Below are positions 16,925 through 25,986 of a stretch of DNA of 64,000 nt, one piece after another (the first letter of the stretch is position 1; each line of letters opens with the position of its first letter). The position numbers were made by a program, and so were the translations under genes. Origin of the DNA: Burkholderiaceae bacterium 16 (GTDB taxonomy: Bacteria; Pseudomonadota; Gammaproteobacteria; Burkholderiales; Burkholderiaceae). The DNA lies in contig JYOD01000015.1 in the NCBI GenBank assembly GCA_000955785.1, positions 1-64,000 on the forward strand, read 5' to 3'. Under the pieces are notes generated by a model that was given only the letters and a program-made list of their open reading frames with translations, did no database searches and was not told the origin of the DNA.

Positions 16925-17893
16925 TCACTGCTCCAGCTTGATGTTCTGCACCTTGACCAGGTGTTTCATCTTTTCAAATTCCTTCTTGATCTCGGCCGAG
17001 TGCTCCGCCGGGGTGTTGCCCGAGGGTTCGGCGCCGGCGGCGCGCAGGCGCTGTTGGAAGTCCTTGTCCTGCAGTGCCTTGACGGCGGCTTCATTGAGCT
17101 TCTTGATGACGTCGTCAGGCGTGCCGGCCGGGGCCACCAGCCCGTACCAGGCCGGGTCGTTCGGCTCCTTCAGGCCCAGTTCGCCGAAGGTCGGCACATT
17201 CGGCAGCGCGTCGATCCGCTTGTTCCATGCCACCACGATCGGGCGCAGCTTGCCGGCCTTGATGTAAGGCATCGAGGAGGGCAGGTTGTCGACCATGATG
17301 GGCACCTGGCCGGCCAGCACGTCGTTCAGTGCCGGGCCCGCGCCGCGGTAGGGGATATGGACCATGAAGGTCTTGGTCGAGACCTTGAACTGCTCGCCCA
17401 GCATGTGGCCGAAGGCGCAGGTGCCGGATGTGGCGTACGAATACTTGCCCGGATTGGCCTTCAGCGCAGCCAGGAACTCCTTGTAGTCCTTGGCCGGGAA
17501 ATTCGGGTTGACCGCGATCACGTTGGCTACGTTGGCCAGGTTGGTGATGGGCTTGAAGTCCTTGATCGGGTCATACGACAGCTTGGGATTGCAAGCCGGG
17601 TTGACCGCCATGGTGGACACGGTGGAGATGCCGATGGTGTAGCCGTCGGGCGCGGCCTTGGCGATGGCGTCGGCGCCGATCGAGCCGCCGCCGCCGGCGC
17701 GGTTTTCCACCACCACGGGCTGGCCCAGGATACGGCTCATCTGGTCGGCCGCGCCACGGCCCACGATATCCGTGGTCCCACCGGGCGCGAACGGGATAAT
17801 CAGCCGGATCGGCTTGCTCGGGAAGCTTTGTGCCTGCGCCAGGGTGGCGGCGGCTGCCAGGCCCAGGGCCAGTGCGATTTTGCTGGATTGCAT
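16925..17893 (-). CDS. Bug/TctC-family tripartite tricarboxylate receptor
   Basis: A 322-residue periplasmic receptor with a signal peptide at residues 1-21 (…ATLAQA) and the fingerprint PIRLIIPFAPGGTTDIVGR, then VVVENRAGGGGSIGADAIAKA. The start at 17893 has a strong GGGAGACA site. It converges on the other Bug receptor but is only distantly similar, so this is not a recent duplication. It appears to be a single-gene unit with its own terminator. The ligand is unknown. Confidence 0.9.
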   Translation of the reverse strand: MQSSKIALALGLAAAATLAQAQSFPSKPIRLIIPFAPGGTTDIVGRGAADQMSRILGQPVVVENRAGGGGSIGADAIAKAAPDGYTIGISTVSTMAVNPACNPKLSYDPIKDFKPITNLANVANVIAVNPNFPAKDYKEFLAALKANPGKYSYATSGTCAFGHMLGEQFKVSTKTFMVHIPYRGAGPALNDVLAGQVPIMVDNLPSSMPYIKAGKLRPIVVAWNKRIDALPNVPTFGELGLKEPNDPAWYGLVAPAGTPDDVIKKLNEAAVKALQDKDFQQRLRAAGAEPSGNTPAEHSAEIKKEFEKMKHLVKVQNIKLEQ

Positions 17894-17919
17894 GAGATCG
17901 TGTCTCCCGTCAAAAGACC

Positions 17920-17938
17920 GGGCGGGGATATCCCGCCC
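17920..17938 (-). terminator. Hairpin downstream of the chalcone-isomerase-like gene
   Basis: 7-bp perfect arms (gggcggg / cccgccc) around gatat. On the minus strand the stem is followed within three bases by TCTTTT. It could end the chalcone-isomerase-like transcript or sit in the leader of the Bug gene. Confidence 0.45.
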
Positions 17939-18032
17939 TAGGTAAAGAACGCCGGCCAGGCATCCGCGGTGGCGGAGCGGCGAGGCCGGCGGCGTGAGTT
18001 CTGGCGGGCGGGCTCTTTAGCCGCCCTTGGGG

Positions 18033-18659
18033 TCAGCCGCCCAGGAGTCCGCGCTTGAGTTCCCGGTCGACCGGATGGTCGCCAAGGAAAACGCGCAGCA
18101 CCGCTTGGTAGAAATCCTCGCCCGGGATCGGCTTGCCGCGCGGCGTGCCGTTGATGGCGACCATGGTGCCGCCATCGGGCGAGAAGTCGAAATTGATCAC
18201 GTCGCCCTTGCGGGCCGTGCCCATCTGCTCCATGGTCTGCCTGAGCTGGAGCATGCGGTCGGATAGCCGCTGTAGCTGGATCTCGCTGTGGTTTTCGCGA
18301 AGCCCGTCGTTCAGCGCCTTGATAAAGGTATCGGGTGCGACTTCGCGCAGCGGCCGGATCTGCAGGCGCTTGGGACCGTGGCCGCCCAGCACCACGGTGG
18401 CGTTGCGCGCCTTTTCCGGCAGGTAAAGCGCGGCCACATAGCCCTTGAGAATGAACGCCGAGCGCAGCCCGGTGCCATTGAGCTGCAGTTCCTTGCCGCC
18501 GACACGGATCGCATCGTCGATGCGCATCCCCTCGACAACGTTGGCGCGCGCGTGCCCCGGCGGCATGGCCAAGGCCGCGCCCACGCAGAAGGTGAGCGCC
18601 AGCTGGCTGGCGCGGCGGCGCAGCGATGCACGCGCGGACGGGATACGACGGGAAAACAT
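18033..18659 (-). CDS. Chalcone isomerase-fold exported protein
   Basis: A 208-residue protein with an Arg-rich N-terminus, a hydrophobic signal segment (about residues 18-40, ending …GHARA) and one chalcone-isomerase-like domain (about 42-200). Bacterial members of this family bind fatty acids or are of unknown function, and the flavonoid reaction should not be assumed. The start at 18659 is the only Met giving a signal peptide. The frame stays open far upstream into queG but carries no family signal there. It diverges from the AEC transporter across a 123-bp gap holding a palindrome. Confidence 0.8.
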   Translation of the reverse strand: MFSRRIPSARASLRRRASQLALTFCVGAALAMPPGHARANVVEGMRIDDAIRVGGKELQLNGTGLRSAFILKGYVAALYLPEKARNATVVLGGHGPKRLQIRPLREVAPDTFIKALNDGLRENHSEIQLQRLSDRMLQLRQTMEQMGTARKGDVINFDFSPDGGTMVAINGTPRGKPIPGEDFYQAVLRVFLGDHPVDRELKRGLLGG

Positions 18660-18710
18660 GGAAGCTGGACGGTACGACGGAACGTGCCATATTCGTCGAT
18701 TTCTGAAACA

Positions 18711-18724
18711 ATACCAATTGGTAT
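18711..18724. promoter_or_regulatory. Palindromic operator candidate between divergent genes
   Basis: A perfect 14-bp palindrome, ATACCAATTGGTAT, centred between the divergent chalcone-isomerase-like gene (52 bp away) and the AEC transporter (59 bp away). It could bind a dimeric regulator controlling both. No regulator gene adjoins it. Confidence 0.5.
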
Positions 18725-18782
18725 CTGCCCTAGTCTGCACTTGGCGTGACGCGGCGGCCATCACAATAAATAAAACGAGACG

Positions 18783-19676
18783 ATGTCTTCTGCTCTCTTG
18801 CTGGTGCCGGATTTCAGCCTGATCCTGATAGGCTGGCTGCTGGTGCGCTACACCGCGTTCGATCGGGCCTTCTGGTCGGGCGTGGAGCGCCTGGTGTACT
18901 TCGTGCTGTTCCCCGCGCTGCTGCTGCAGTCCACCAACAGCGCCAAGTTCGATTTCTCCTCCACCTCGGCCATGCTCGGCCTGGCGCTGCTGACCACGGC
19001 ATTTGGCATGGTGGGCGGCTATGCCGTCAAATGGGTGCTGCGGCCCGAACCGCTGGATTTCGCCTCCGGACTGCAGACCGCATTCCGCTTCAATTCGTAT
19101 ATCGGGCTGGCCCTGGCCGCGCGCCTGGGCGGCAGCGAGGGGCTGGCCATGATGGCGGTGATCGTGGGCTGCACGGTGCCGCTTTGCAATGTGGCCGCGG
19201 TCTGGGCGCTGGCCCGCCACGGCGAAACCCGGCTGTGGCGGGAGCTGGCGCGCAACCCGCTGATCCTGGCCACCGCTGGCGGCCTGCTGACCAACCTGAT
19301 CGGCCTGCACCCGTCGGAAGTGGTGGCGATGACGCTGAACCGGCTCGGCTCCGCATCGACCGCGCTGGGCCTGATGACGGTAGGGGCCGGCCTGCAGATG
19401 AGCGGCGCCACGGGCGCGATGGGGCCGGTGGCGTGGTGGAGCGGGGTCAAGCTGCTGGCCATGCCTTGCTTTGCCTGGGCGGTGGGGCGGATGTTGCCGC
19501 TGACCGGGTTGCAGTCGCAGATCGTGGTGCTGTTTGCCTCGCTGCCGACCGCGTCGAGCGCTTATATCCTGGCCGTACGCATGGGCGGCAACGGGCCAAT
19601 GGTGGCGGCGACGATTTCCGTCATGACCGTGCTGGCCATCGTCACCACGCCGTTCTGGCTGTCTCTGGTCAGCTAG
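18783..19676 (+). CDS. AEC-family transporter
   Basis: A 297-residue inner-membrane protein of the auxin efflux carrier family, with about nine or ten hydrophobic segments in two halves separated by a short polar stretch near residue 150. The family's second-half motif (SLPTASSAYILAVRMGG) is present near 250-268. Bacterial members export malate or malonate-like anions, so the substrate is not deducible. It overlaps the end of the convergent queG by 8 bp. Confidence 0.87.
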   Translation: MSSALLLVPDFSLILIGWLLVRYTAFDRAFWSGVERLVYFVLFPALLLQSTNSAKFDFSSTSAMLGLALLTTAFGMVGGYAVKWVLRPEPLDFASGLQTAFRFNSYIGLALAARLGGSEGLAMMAVIVGCTVPLCNVAAVWALARHGETRLWRELARNPLILATAGGLLTNLIGLHPSEVVAMTLNRLGSASTALGLMTVGAGLQMSGATGAMGPVAWWSGVKLLAMPCFAWAVGRMLPLTGLQSQIVVLFASLPTASSAYILAVRMGGNGPMVAATISVMTVLAIVTTPFWLSLVS

Positions 19677-20892
19677 CGCGGGCCTCGGCGGCGCGATCCT
19701 GCGCCAGCGCCCAGTCGATATGCTCGCGCACCAGCGGGCTGGCCTCAGGCTGGCGCGCCGCCAGCGCGGCGCGTATGCGGGCGGCCAGCGCCGCGTCGCC
19801 GCCGGCACTTGCCGCGCGCAGGCTGTTGCCCAGCCCCACCGCCAGGTTGCGCAGCCAGCGTTCGTGGCCGATGCGGCGGATCGGGCTGCCTTCCAGCCGC
19901 TGGTTGAATTCCGCCTCGGTCCAGCCGAACAGCTCGGCCATGTCGGGCGCGTCGAAGCCATTGCGCACGTCGAAGTCGGGCAGCGTGGCGCGGTGGGCGA
20001 ACTTGTTCCAGGGGCAGGCCAGCTGGCAGTCGTCGCAGCCATACACGCGGTTGCCCATCGGCGCGCGCAGCGCCTCGGGGATGGCGCCCTTGTGCTCGAT
20101 GGTCAGGTAGGAGATGCAGCGGCGCGCGTCGATCCGGTAAGGCTCCAGGATGGCCTGGGTCGGGCAGATATCGATGCAGCGTCGGCAATTGCCGCAGTGG
20201 CCCGGCTCCGGCGCGTCGGCCGGGAACGGCACATCCACCAGGATCTCGCCGAGGAAGAACATCGAGCCGCCTTCGCGGTCGAGCAGCAGCGTGTGCTTGC
20301 CGCGCCAGCCCAGCCCGCCCTGGGCGGCCAGCGCCACCTCCATGACCGGCGCCGAATCGGTGAACACGCGATAGCCGAACGGTCCGATGGCGGCCTCGAT
20401 GCGGCTGGCGAGCTGCTGCAGGCGGTTGCGCAGCACCTTGTGATAGTCGCGGCCCCGCGCATAGAGCGAGATCACGGCGGTGGCGGGGTCATCGAGCCGG
20501 GCGAATTCGTGTGCGCGCCAGTCGTCGGGGCCCGCAGCAGGCAAATAAGGCATGCGCGCGACGATGGCACGTACCGTGCCGGGCACCAGTTCGGCGGGCC
20601 GGGCGCGCCGCAGGCCGTGGTTCGCCATATAATCCATGTCGCCGTGGTAGCCCTGCGCCAGCCACGCCATCAATCCTGCCTCAGCCCGGCTGAGATCCAC
20701 TTCGGCGATGCTGACCGCGTCGAAGCCAAGCTCCGCGCCCCAGGCCCGGATCGAGCGCGCCAGGTCCGCCAGCCCCGCGGCGTCCGTGCCCGGACGTGCA
20801 AGGGACGGCCCGGTGCCAGGCTCGCCCCGAGGGTCGGAGCCGCTGGCAGGAGGGGGCGAGGCGGCTGGCGCCTGGGCTGCTCGGTCGATCAT
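19669..20892 (-). CDS. queG: Epoxyqueuosine reductase QueG
   Basis: A 407-residue cobalamin- and iron-sulfur-dependent enzyme that reduces epoxyqueuosine to queuosine in the tRNA wobble base, the last step of Q synthesis. The DUF1730-type B12-binding half is followed by two 4Fe-4S clusters, marked by CGNCRRCIDICP and CDDCQLACPW. Compared with E. coli (379 residues) there is a Pro/Ala-rich N-terminal extension of about 30 residues. The next Met lies too far inside, so 20892 is kept. Its start is only 16 bp from the divergent tsaE start. Confidence 0.94.
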   Translation of the reverse strand: MIDRAAQAPAASPPPASGSDPRGEPGTGPSLARPGTDAAGLADLARSIRAWGAELGFDAVSIAEVDLSRAEAGLMAWLAQGYHGDMDYMANHGLRRARPAELVPGTVRAIVARMPYLPAAGPDDWRAHEFARLDDPATAVISLYARGRDYHKVLRNRLQQLASRIEAAIGPFGYRVFTDSAPVMEVALAAQGGLGWRGKHTLLLDREGGSMFFLGEILVDVPFPADAPEPGHCGNCRRCIDICPTQAILEPYRIDARRCISYLTIEHKGAIPEALRAPMGNRVYGCDDCQLACPWNKFAHRATLPDFDVRNGFDAPDMAELFGWTEAEFNQRLEGSPIRRIGHERWLRNLAVGLGNSLRAASAGGDAALAARIRAALAARQPEASPLVREHIDWALAQDRAAEARAS

Positions 20893-20908
20893 TCCCGAAT
20901 TGTACGCA

Positions 20909-21421
20909 ATGCCCCTGCTCCAACAACGCACACTCAACCTGCCCGACGAAGCGGCCACGGCCCGGCTGGGCGCGGCGCTGGCCGATGCCGTGCGCAAGCT
21001 GCCGCCGCAGACCGTGCACCTGCAGCTCTCGGGCGACCTCGGCGCCGGCAAGACCACGCTGTCGCGCGCCATCCTGCGCGCGCTCGGCCATGCGGGCAAG
21101 GTGCGCAGCCCTACCTACACGCTGTGCGAACCCTACACGGTCACGCGCGCCGATGGCTCGCCGCTGACCGCCTATCACTTCGACCTGTACCGTTTCGCCG
21201 ATCCGGAGGAATGGGCCGACGCCGGTTTTCGCGATTGTTTTGCCGAACCGGCCGTTAACCTGGTGGAATGGCCGGAGAAGGCCGGCCGCCTGCTTGGGGA
21301 ACCTGACCTGCACCTGTTGCTCCAATCGGACACAAGCGACGCCGACGACGCGGCCGAACGCCGTATCGTTACGCTTAGTGCCTATACTCAGACTGGACTT
21401 ATCCTGCTTTGCGCATGCTGA
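20909..21421 (+). CDS. tsaE: tRNA threonylcarbamoyladenosine biosynthesis ATPase TsaE
   Basis: A 170-residue P-loop ATPase that drives the TsaBD complex in making t6A37 on ANN-decoding tRNAs. The GDLGAGKTTLSRA loop and the family run SPTYTLCEPY followed by YHFDLYRF are conserved. Length is normal (about 150-170). Its stop overlaps the amidase start by 7 bp, the usual tsaE-amiC pairing. It diverges from queG, so two tRNA-modification genes share one short promoter region. Confidence 0.93.
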   Translation: MPLLQQRTLNLPDEAATARLGAALADAVRKLPPQTVHLQLSGDLGAGKTTLSRAILRALGHAGKVRSPTYTLCEPYTVTRADGSPLTAYHFDLYRFADPEEWADAGFRDCFAEPAVNLVEWPEKAGRLLGEPDLHLLLQSDTSDADDAAERRIVTLSAYTQTGLILLCAC

Positions 21422-22914
21422 TCAAGCGACTCGCCACCGACCGCCCCGACGATATCCAGCTGGCCCGCCGTAAATGGCTGGCGCAGTGCCTCAAGGCGAG
21501 TGCCGGCACCGTGGTGCTGACACTGGCCGGACCGCAGATCGCTTTTGGCGCCGGCATTGTCGCGGTGCGGGTCTGGCCCGCCGAGGAATACACCCGCGTC
21601 ACCATCGAATCCGACGCGCCGCTGGCCGCCGTCCACCAGATGGTCCACGGCCCCGACCGCCTGGTGGTGGACATCGATGGCCTGGATCTGTCGCCGACCC
21701 TGCGCGAGCTGGTGGCCAAGATCACCTCCAACGACCCCTATATCCAGACCGTGCGCGTGGGACAAAACCGCCCGCGCGTGGTGCGGCTGGTGTTCGACCT
21801 GAAGGAAGACGTCTCGCCGCAGGTGTTTACGCTGGCGCCGATCGGCAGCTACCGCAACCGCCTGGTGTTCGACCTGTATCCGGTCAACCCGCCCGACCCC
21901 CTGTGGAAGCTGGTGCGCGATACCGAAGACAAGCAGCGCCGCTTTGCCGCCACGCAGCCGCCGGCCGGCGCGGACGGCGTGTCTGGCGCGCCTGCCACTA
22001 GCGAGGAGGACGTTATCGGCGCGCTGGTGCGCAAGTTCGACGACAAGGGCGCCAACCCGGTGCCCGCCTTGCCGCCGATGGCCGCCACCCGGCCCAAGCC
22101 GCCGGCACCGTCAGTTGCGGCATCCGTCCCGCCGCTGGCACAGAACAATCCGCCTCCGTCCCTGCCGGCCAACAACCCGCCGGCGGACCGTCCCTTCAAG
22201 ATGCGCCGCCTGCTGACGGTGGCGATCGATCCCGGCCACGGTGGCGAGGATCCCGGCGCCACCGGCGCGTCCGGCTCACGCGAGAAAGACGTGGTGCTGC
22301 AGATCGCGCACCGCCTGCGTGCCAAGATCGATGCGCAGCCCAATATGCGCGCCATGATGACGCGCGACGCGGACTTCTTCGTGCCGCTCAATGTGCGTGT
22401 GCAGAAGGCGCGCCGGGTGCAGGCCGACCTGTTCGTGTCGATCCATGCCGATGCCTTCCTGTCGCCGGAAGCCAAGGGCGCCTCGGTGTTCGCGCTGTCC
22501 GAGCGCGGCGCATCGAGCAGCGCCGCGCGCTGGATGGCCAACAAGGAAAATGCCTCCGACCTGATCGGCGGCGCCAATATGGGCAACAAGGATGCCCAGG
22601 TGGCGCGCGTGCTGCTGGACCTGTCCACCACCGCGCAGATCAACGACAGCCTGCAGGTGGGCAAGGCCGTGCTGGCGGAGATCGGCGGCATCAACCGGCT
22701 GCACAAGGGCAGCGTGGAGCAGGCGGGCTTTGCCGTGCTGAAGGCGCCGGATATTCCCTCGATCCTGGTCGAGACGGCGTTCATCAGCAATCCGGACGAA
22801 GAGCGCAAGCTCAACGACGAGAGCCACCAGGAGCAACTGGCCAATGCCATCCTGCGCGGCATCCGCAATTATTTCGCGCGCAATCCGCCGCTCTCGAAGA
22901 ATCCGTCGGTGTAA
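21415..22914 (+). CDS. amiC: N-acetylmuramoyl-L-alanine amidase (AmiC type)
   Basis: A 499-residue periplasmic zinc amidase that cleaves peptidoglycan cross-strands during daughter cell separation. It has a twin-arginine-like signal (ARRKWLAQC near residues 17-25), an AMIN domain (about 45-150), a Pro-rich linker (about 190-258) and an Amidase_3 domain (about 265-490). Zinc and catalytic residues are visible in DPGHGGEDPGA, SIHADAF and ILVETAFISN. The ATG at 21415 is preferred over an in-frame TTG two codons earlier. It is coupled to tsaE by overlap. Confidence 0.92.
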   Translation: MLIKRLATDRPDDIQLARRKWLAQCLKASAGTVVLTLAGPQIAFGAGIVAVRVWPAEEYTRVTIESDAPLAAVHQMVHGPDRLVVDIDGLDLSPTLRELVAKITSNDPYIQTVRVGQNRPRVVRLVFDLKEDVSPQVFTLAPIGSYRNRLVFDLYPVNPPDPLWKLVRDTEDKQRRFAATQPPAGADGVSGAPATSEEDVIGALVRKFDDKGANPVPALPPMAATRPKPPAPSVAASVPPLAQNNPPPSLPANNPPADRPFKMRRLLTVAIDPGHGGEDPGATGASGSREKDVVLQIAHRLRAKIDAQPNMRAMMTRDADFFVPLNVRVQKARRVQADLFVSIHADAFLSPEAKGASVFALSERGASSSAARWMANKENASDLIGGANMGNKDAQVARVLLDLSTTAQINDSLQVGKAVLAEIGGINRLHKGSVEQAGFAVLKAPDIPSILVETAFISNPDEERKLNDESHQEQLANAILRGIRNYFARNPPLSKNPSV

Positions 22915-22940
22915 GGGGTAAAGGGCGGGGCAAAAAACAA

Positions 22941-22973
22941 AACGGCCGGCAATCACTTTGCCGGCCGTTTTTC
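22941..22973. terminator. Bidirectional terminator
   Basis: A 10-bp GC-rich stem (cggccggcaa / ttgccggccg) with a TCAC loop is flanked by an A-run on the left and TTTTT on the right. It can stop both amiC and the convergent transporter gene. Confidence 0.9.
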
Positions 22974-22991
22974 ATCGGAGCGGGGTGTAAC

Positions 22992-24014
22992 TCAGGCGCG
23001 GGCGGCAGCGCCTTCAGGCAGCGCGTCGCGGCTGGCGTAGCGCGAGGCGATCACCGAGCATACGATCAGCTGCAACTGGTGATAGACCATCAGCGGCAGC
23101 ACCAGCAGGCCCAGCGCCGGGTGGCCGGCAAACAGGATCTTGGCCATCGGGATGCCGTTGGCCAGGCTCTTCTTGGAGCCGCAGAACACCGCGGTGATCT
23201 CGTCTTCCACCGAGAAGCCGAGGCGGCGCGCGGTGAAGGTGGTGGTGGCCAGGATCACCACCAGCAGCACGGCGGCGAGCGCCATCACGGCACCGATGGT
23301 TTCCCAGCTGTATTTGTGCCACAGGCCGGCGGCCGTGGCGTCGCAGAACGAGGAATAGACGATCAGCACGATCACGCCGCGGTCGATCTTGCTGGTGATC
23401 TGCTTCTTCTTGGCCAGCCAGCTGCCGATCAGCGGGCGGGCCAGCTGGCCCAGCGCGAACGGCAGCAGCAGTTGCAGCGCCACGCCGGTCAGCGCCTTGC
23501 CCAGCGGCATCGAGGAACCGCTGGCGCTGATCACCAGGCCCATCAGCAGCGGCGTGACGGCCATGCCGATCAGGCCGGAGATGGTGGCATTGAAGATTGC
23601 GCCAGGCACGTTGCCGCGCGCCATCGAGGTCATCGCCACCGAGGAGGAAACAGTCGACGGCAGCGCGCACAGGTAGAACACGCCCAGCAGCAGTTCGGCG
23701 GGCAGCGCGTTGCGCAGGCCGAACATCAGCGCCAGCCCGACCACCGGGAAGACGACATAGGTGAAGCCCTGCACGAAGGCATGCAGGCGCCAGTGGCGCG
23801 CGCCCGCCACCAGCTTGTCCCGCGAGAGGGCGGCGCCGTGCAGGAAGAAGACCAGGGCCACGCCCAGGTTGGTCACCATGCCAAGGTGCAGCGGGCCGTC
23901 GCCGGCGCCGAGTTCCGGTGCCAGCAGCGCGATGCCGATGGCGGTGAGCATGATCAATACGAATCCGTCGATCAGGTCGTAGATTTTCTTGAGGGGTGAG
24001 AGGATGGCGGACAT
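22992..24014 (-). CDS. Bile acid:sodium symporter (BASS) family transporter
   Basis: A 340-residue integral membrane protein with about nine or ten hydrophobic segments. It belongs to the YfeH-like bacterial branch of the BASS family (PF13593 type). The conserved ALPSTVSSSVAMTSMARGN segment (about 118-136) and the CGSKKSLANG segment (about 268-277) match the sodium-site crossover regions. The substrate is unknown. It diverges from a LysR gene across 95 bp, the typical arrangement of a transporter controlled by its neighbour. Confidence 0.87.
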   Translation of the reverse strand: MSAILSPLKKIYDLIDGFVLIMLTAIGIALLAPELGAGDGPLHLGMVTNLGVALVFFLHGAALSRDKLVAGARHWRLHAFVQGFTYVVFPVVGLALMFGLRNALPAELLLGVFYLCALPSTVSSSVAMTSMARGNVPGAIFNATISGLIGMAVTPLLMGLVISASGSSMPLGKALTGVALQLLLPFALGQLARPLIGSWLAKKKQITSKIDRGVIVLIVYSSFCDATAAGLWHKYSWETIGAVMALAAVLLVVILATTTFTARRLGFSVEDEITAVFCGSKKSLANGIPMAKILFAGHPALGLLVLPLMVYHQLQLIVCSVIASRYASRDALPEGAAARA

Positions 24015-24109
24015 GACTGCAAGGTTGGATTAGGGTTTCGCCTAGTATTGGACGCCAGCGAAGCCTAGAATGCAAATTCATTTATCGCATCCATTCATCT
24101 CATAGACGC

Positions 24110-25015
24110 ATGAATTACACCCTGCGCCAGTTGCGCGTCTTTCTTGCCGTGGTCGGGCATGGCAGTTTCAGCCGTGCCGCGGATGCCGTCGGCCTGACCC
24201 AGCCCGCGGTCAGCCGCGGCGTGGCGGAGCTTGAGGAAGCACTTGGGGTACGTTTGCTCGACCGCACCACGCGGGAGGTGGTGGTGACCGATGCGGGGCA
24301 GGCGCTGGCGCCGGCGATTGAACGCCTGCTTGGCCAGCTGGACGACACGCTGGAAGAAACGCGGCAACTCGGCGAGCGCTATCGCGGCCGCGTGGTGATT
24401 GCCAGTGCGCCCACGATTTCGGCCCGCCTGATGCCGCTCTATGTGTCGGCTTGCGCGCGCCAGTATCCGGATATCCGTCTCAGCATTCGCGATAACGTGC
24501 AGGCTGACGGCCTGGAGCAGATCCGGGCGGGGGCGGTGGATTTCGGCGTGCTGATCGATCCGCAAGCGCCCGAAGGGCTGACCATCGCGCCGCTGGCCAC
24601 CGATCCGTTCTGCTTTGTGTGCCGGCGCGATCACCCCTTGGCGGACGCCGACTCCGTGCCGTGGTCGGCGCTCGATGGCATGCCGCTGGTGCTGCTCGAT
24701 TTCGCCTCGGGCAGCCGGCCCCTGATCGACCGTATCTTCGCCAGTCACGGCATATCGCCCAACGTGGTGCAGGAGCTGGGGCATTCGGCCAGCGTGTTCG
24801 GCATGGTAGAGGCCGGCATCGGCGCCTCGGTGCTGCCCTCGTTCTCGCTGCCGCTGCCCGCCGCGTCGCCGCTGGTCTGGCGGCCGCTGACGCCGCGAGA
24901 GGAACGCCGCATCGTCATGGTCTGCCGGGAAGACCGCTCCCTGTCGCCATCGGCGGCGGCCGTCTGGCAGATGGTGCGGAGCCTGCCGCTGCCGGCCGAG
25001 CCAGCCATGCCGTAG
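24110..25015 (+). CDS. LysR-family transcriptional regulator
   Basis: A 301-residue regulator with an N-terminal winged helix-turn-helix (residues about 1-60, motif FSRAADAVGLTQPAVSRGVAELE) and a periplasmic-binding-protein-like effector domain (about 88-295). It faces the BASS transporter, so regulation of that gene from the shared 95-bp spacer is likely. The inducer is unknown. Confidence 0.9.
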   Translation: MNYTLRQLRVFLAVVGHGSFSRAADAVGLTQPAVSRGVAELEEALGVRLLDRTTREVVVTDAGQALAPAIERLLGQLDDTLEETRQLGERYRGRVVIASAPTISARLMPLYVSACARQYPDIRLSIRDNVQADGLEQIRAGAVDFGVLIDPQAPEGLTIAPLATDPFCFVCRRDHPLADADSVPWSALDGMPLVLLDFASGSRPLIDRIFASHGISPNVVQELGHSASVFGMVEAGIGASVLPSFSLPLPAASPLVWRPLTPREERRIVMVCREDRSLSPSAAAVWQMVRSLPLPAEPAMP

Positions 25016-25034
25016 CCTCCGGCGGTCGGCAGGC

Positions 25035-25793
25035 TTATCTGCGCGAGGCCGTCAGCATCACCGCTTCCAGCGCAAAGCTGCCATCCTGCTTGACCAGGTA
25101 GTGGTCACGTACTTCCGCCGGCGCCAGTTGCCACAAGTGCTGGATCGCGGCCACTGCCACGGGAGGCGTGCGCATGCGCTGCACCCAGGTGGAGAACTCA
25201 AGCTCGATGCGCCAGACCGGGGACACGCTGGCGCTGAAGCTCGCTGCCTCCAGCATGGCTTGCCAGGCAGGCCCGGTGTAGTCGCGGATATGGGAAGGAT
25301 CGCGCAGCAGTTCCACCGATTGCAGCCAGGTGTCGAGCAGCGGGTCTTCCGAGCCGGCAATGTCGATCAGCACGACTTTGCCGCCCGGCTTGAGCACGCG
25401 ATGCATCTCCGCCAGCGCTGCCGGCACGTTGCGCCAGTGGTGGGCGCTCATGCGCGAGATCACCGCATCGAAGCTGGCATCGCCGAAGGGCAGCGATTCC
25501 GCCGCGCCCTGACGGGTGCGGATGTTGGCCAGGCCCTTGTCGCGGGCTGCCCCTTCCACTACCGCCAGCATTTCGGCTGACAGATCGTAAGCCGTCACTT
25601 CGGCTGCAACCCCCGCCGCCGCGAAGCTCGCATGGCCGGCCCCGCAACCCAGATCCAGCACCCGCGCCGCTGGCAGGCTTGCCAGTTCCTGCGCAAGCTG
25701 CTGCAGGTCGGCGCCCTGGGCGTGGACCGCGCTGGTGAGGTAGGCGCTGGCGGTGGCGCCGAACTGGGCGGCAACGAGTTCTTGTTGTTGCAT
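25035..25793 (-). CDS. Class I SAM-dependent methyltransferase
   Basis: A 252-residue methyltransferase of the UbiE/Methyltransf_11 type. SAM-binding motif I VLDLGCGAGHASF lies at about residues 45-57, motif II is the acidic Asp in VTAYDLS, and the post-motif LKPGGKVVLIDIAG is present. The start at 25793 has a GGAGA site; upstream in-frame Met codons lack one. The substrate is not deducible. It diverges from an XRE-type regulator 193 bp away that may control it. Confidence 0.85.
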   Translation of the reverse strand: MQQQELVAAQFGATASAYLTSAVHAQGADLQQLAQELASLPAARVLDLGCGAGHASFAAAGVAAEVTAYDLSAEMLAVVEGAARDKGLANIRTRQGAAESLPFGDASFDAVISRMSAHHWRNVPAALAEMHRVLKPGGKVVLIDIAGSEDPLLDTWLQSVELLRDPSHIRDYTGPAWQAMLEAASFSASVSPVWRIELEFSTWVQRMRTPPVAVAAIQHLWQLAPAEVRDHYLVKQDGSFALEAVMLTASRR

Positions 25794-25986
25794 GAGGCTC
25801 TCCTGGCGGCGATGGCCGCTGGTGAATTCTAGTGAAGGGATTTGCAGGGATTCGGTGCTTGCCCGCTTAACGGGTTCGACGTACTGTAGCAGGCTGTTCT
25901 CCCGGTACAAGTCAGGCTTTTATCCTGGTATAAAACGCACCAGTTTCCAACCTGGCGGGTTGCCTCCTGCCCGTTCCGCCCAGTCC

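Noticed and set aside
18033-20042. Continuous 669-codon minus-strand frame spanning the queG end and the chalcone-isomerase-like gene
   Set aside because: Only the last 208 codons match a family and carry a signal peptide; the rest is antisense to the AEC transporter and out of frame with queG, a product of GC-rich codon bias.
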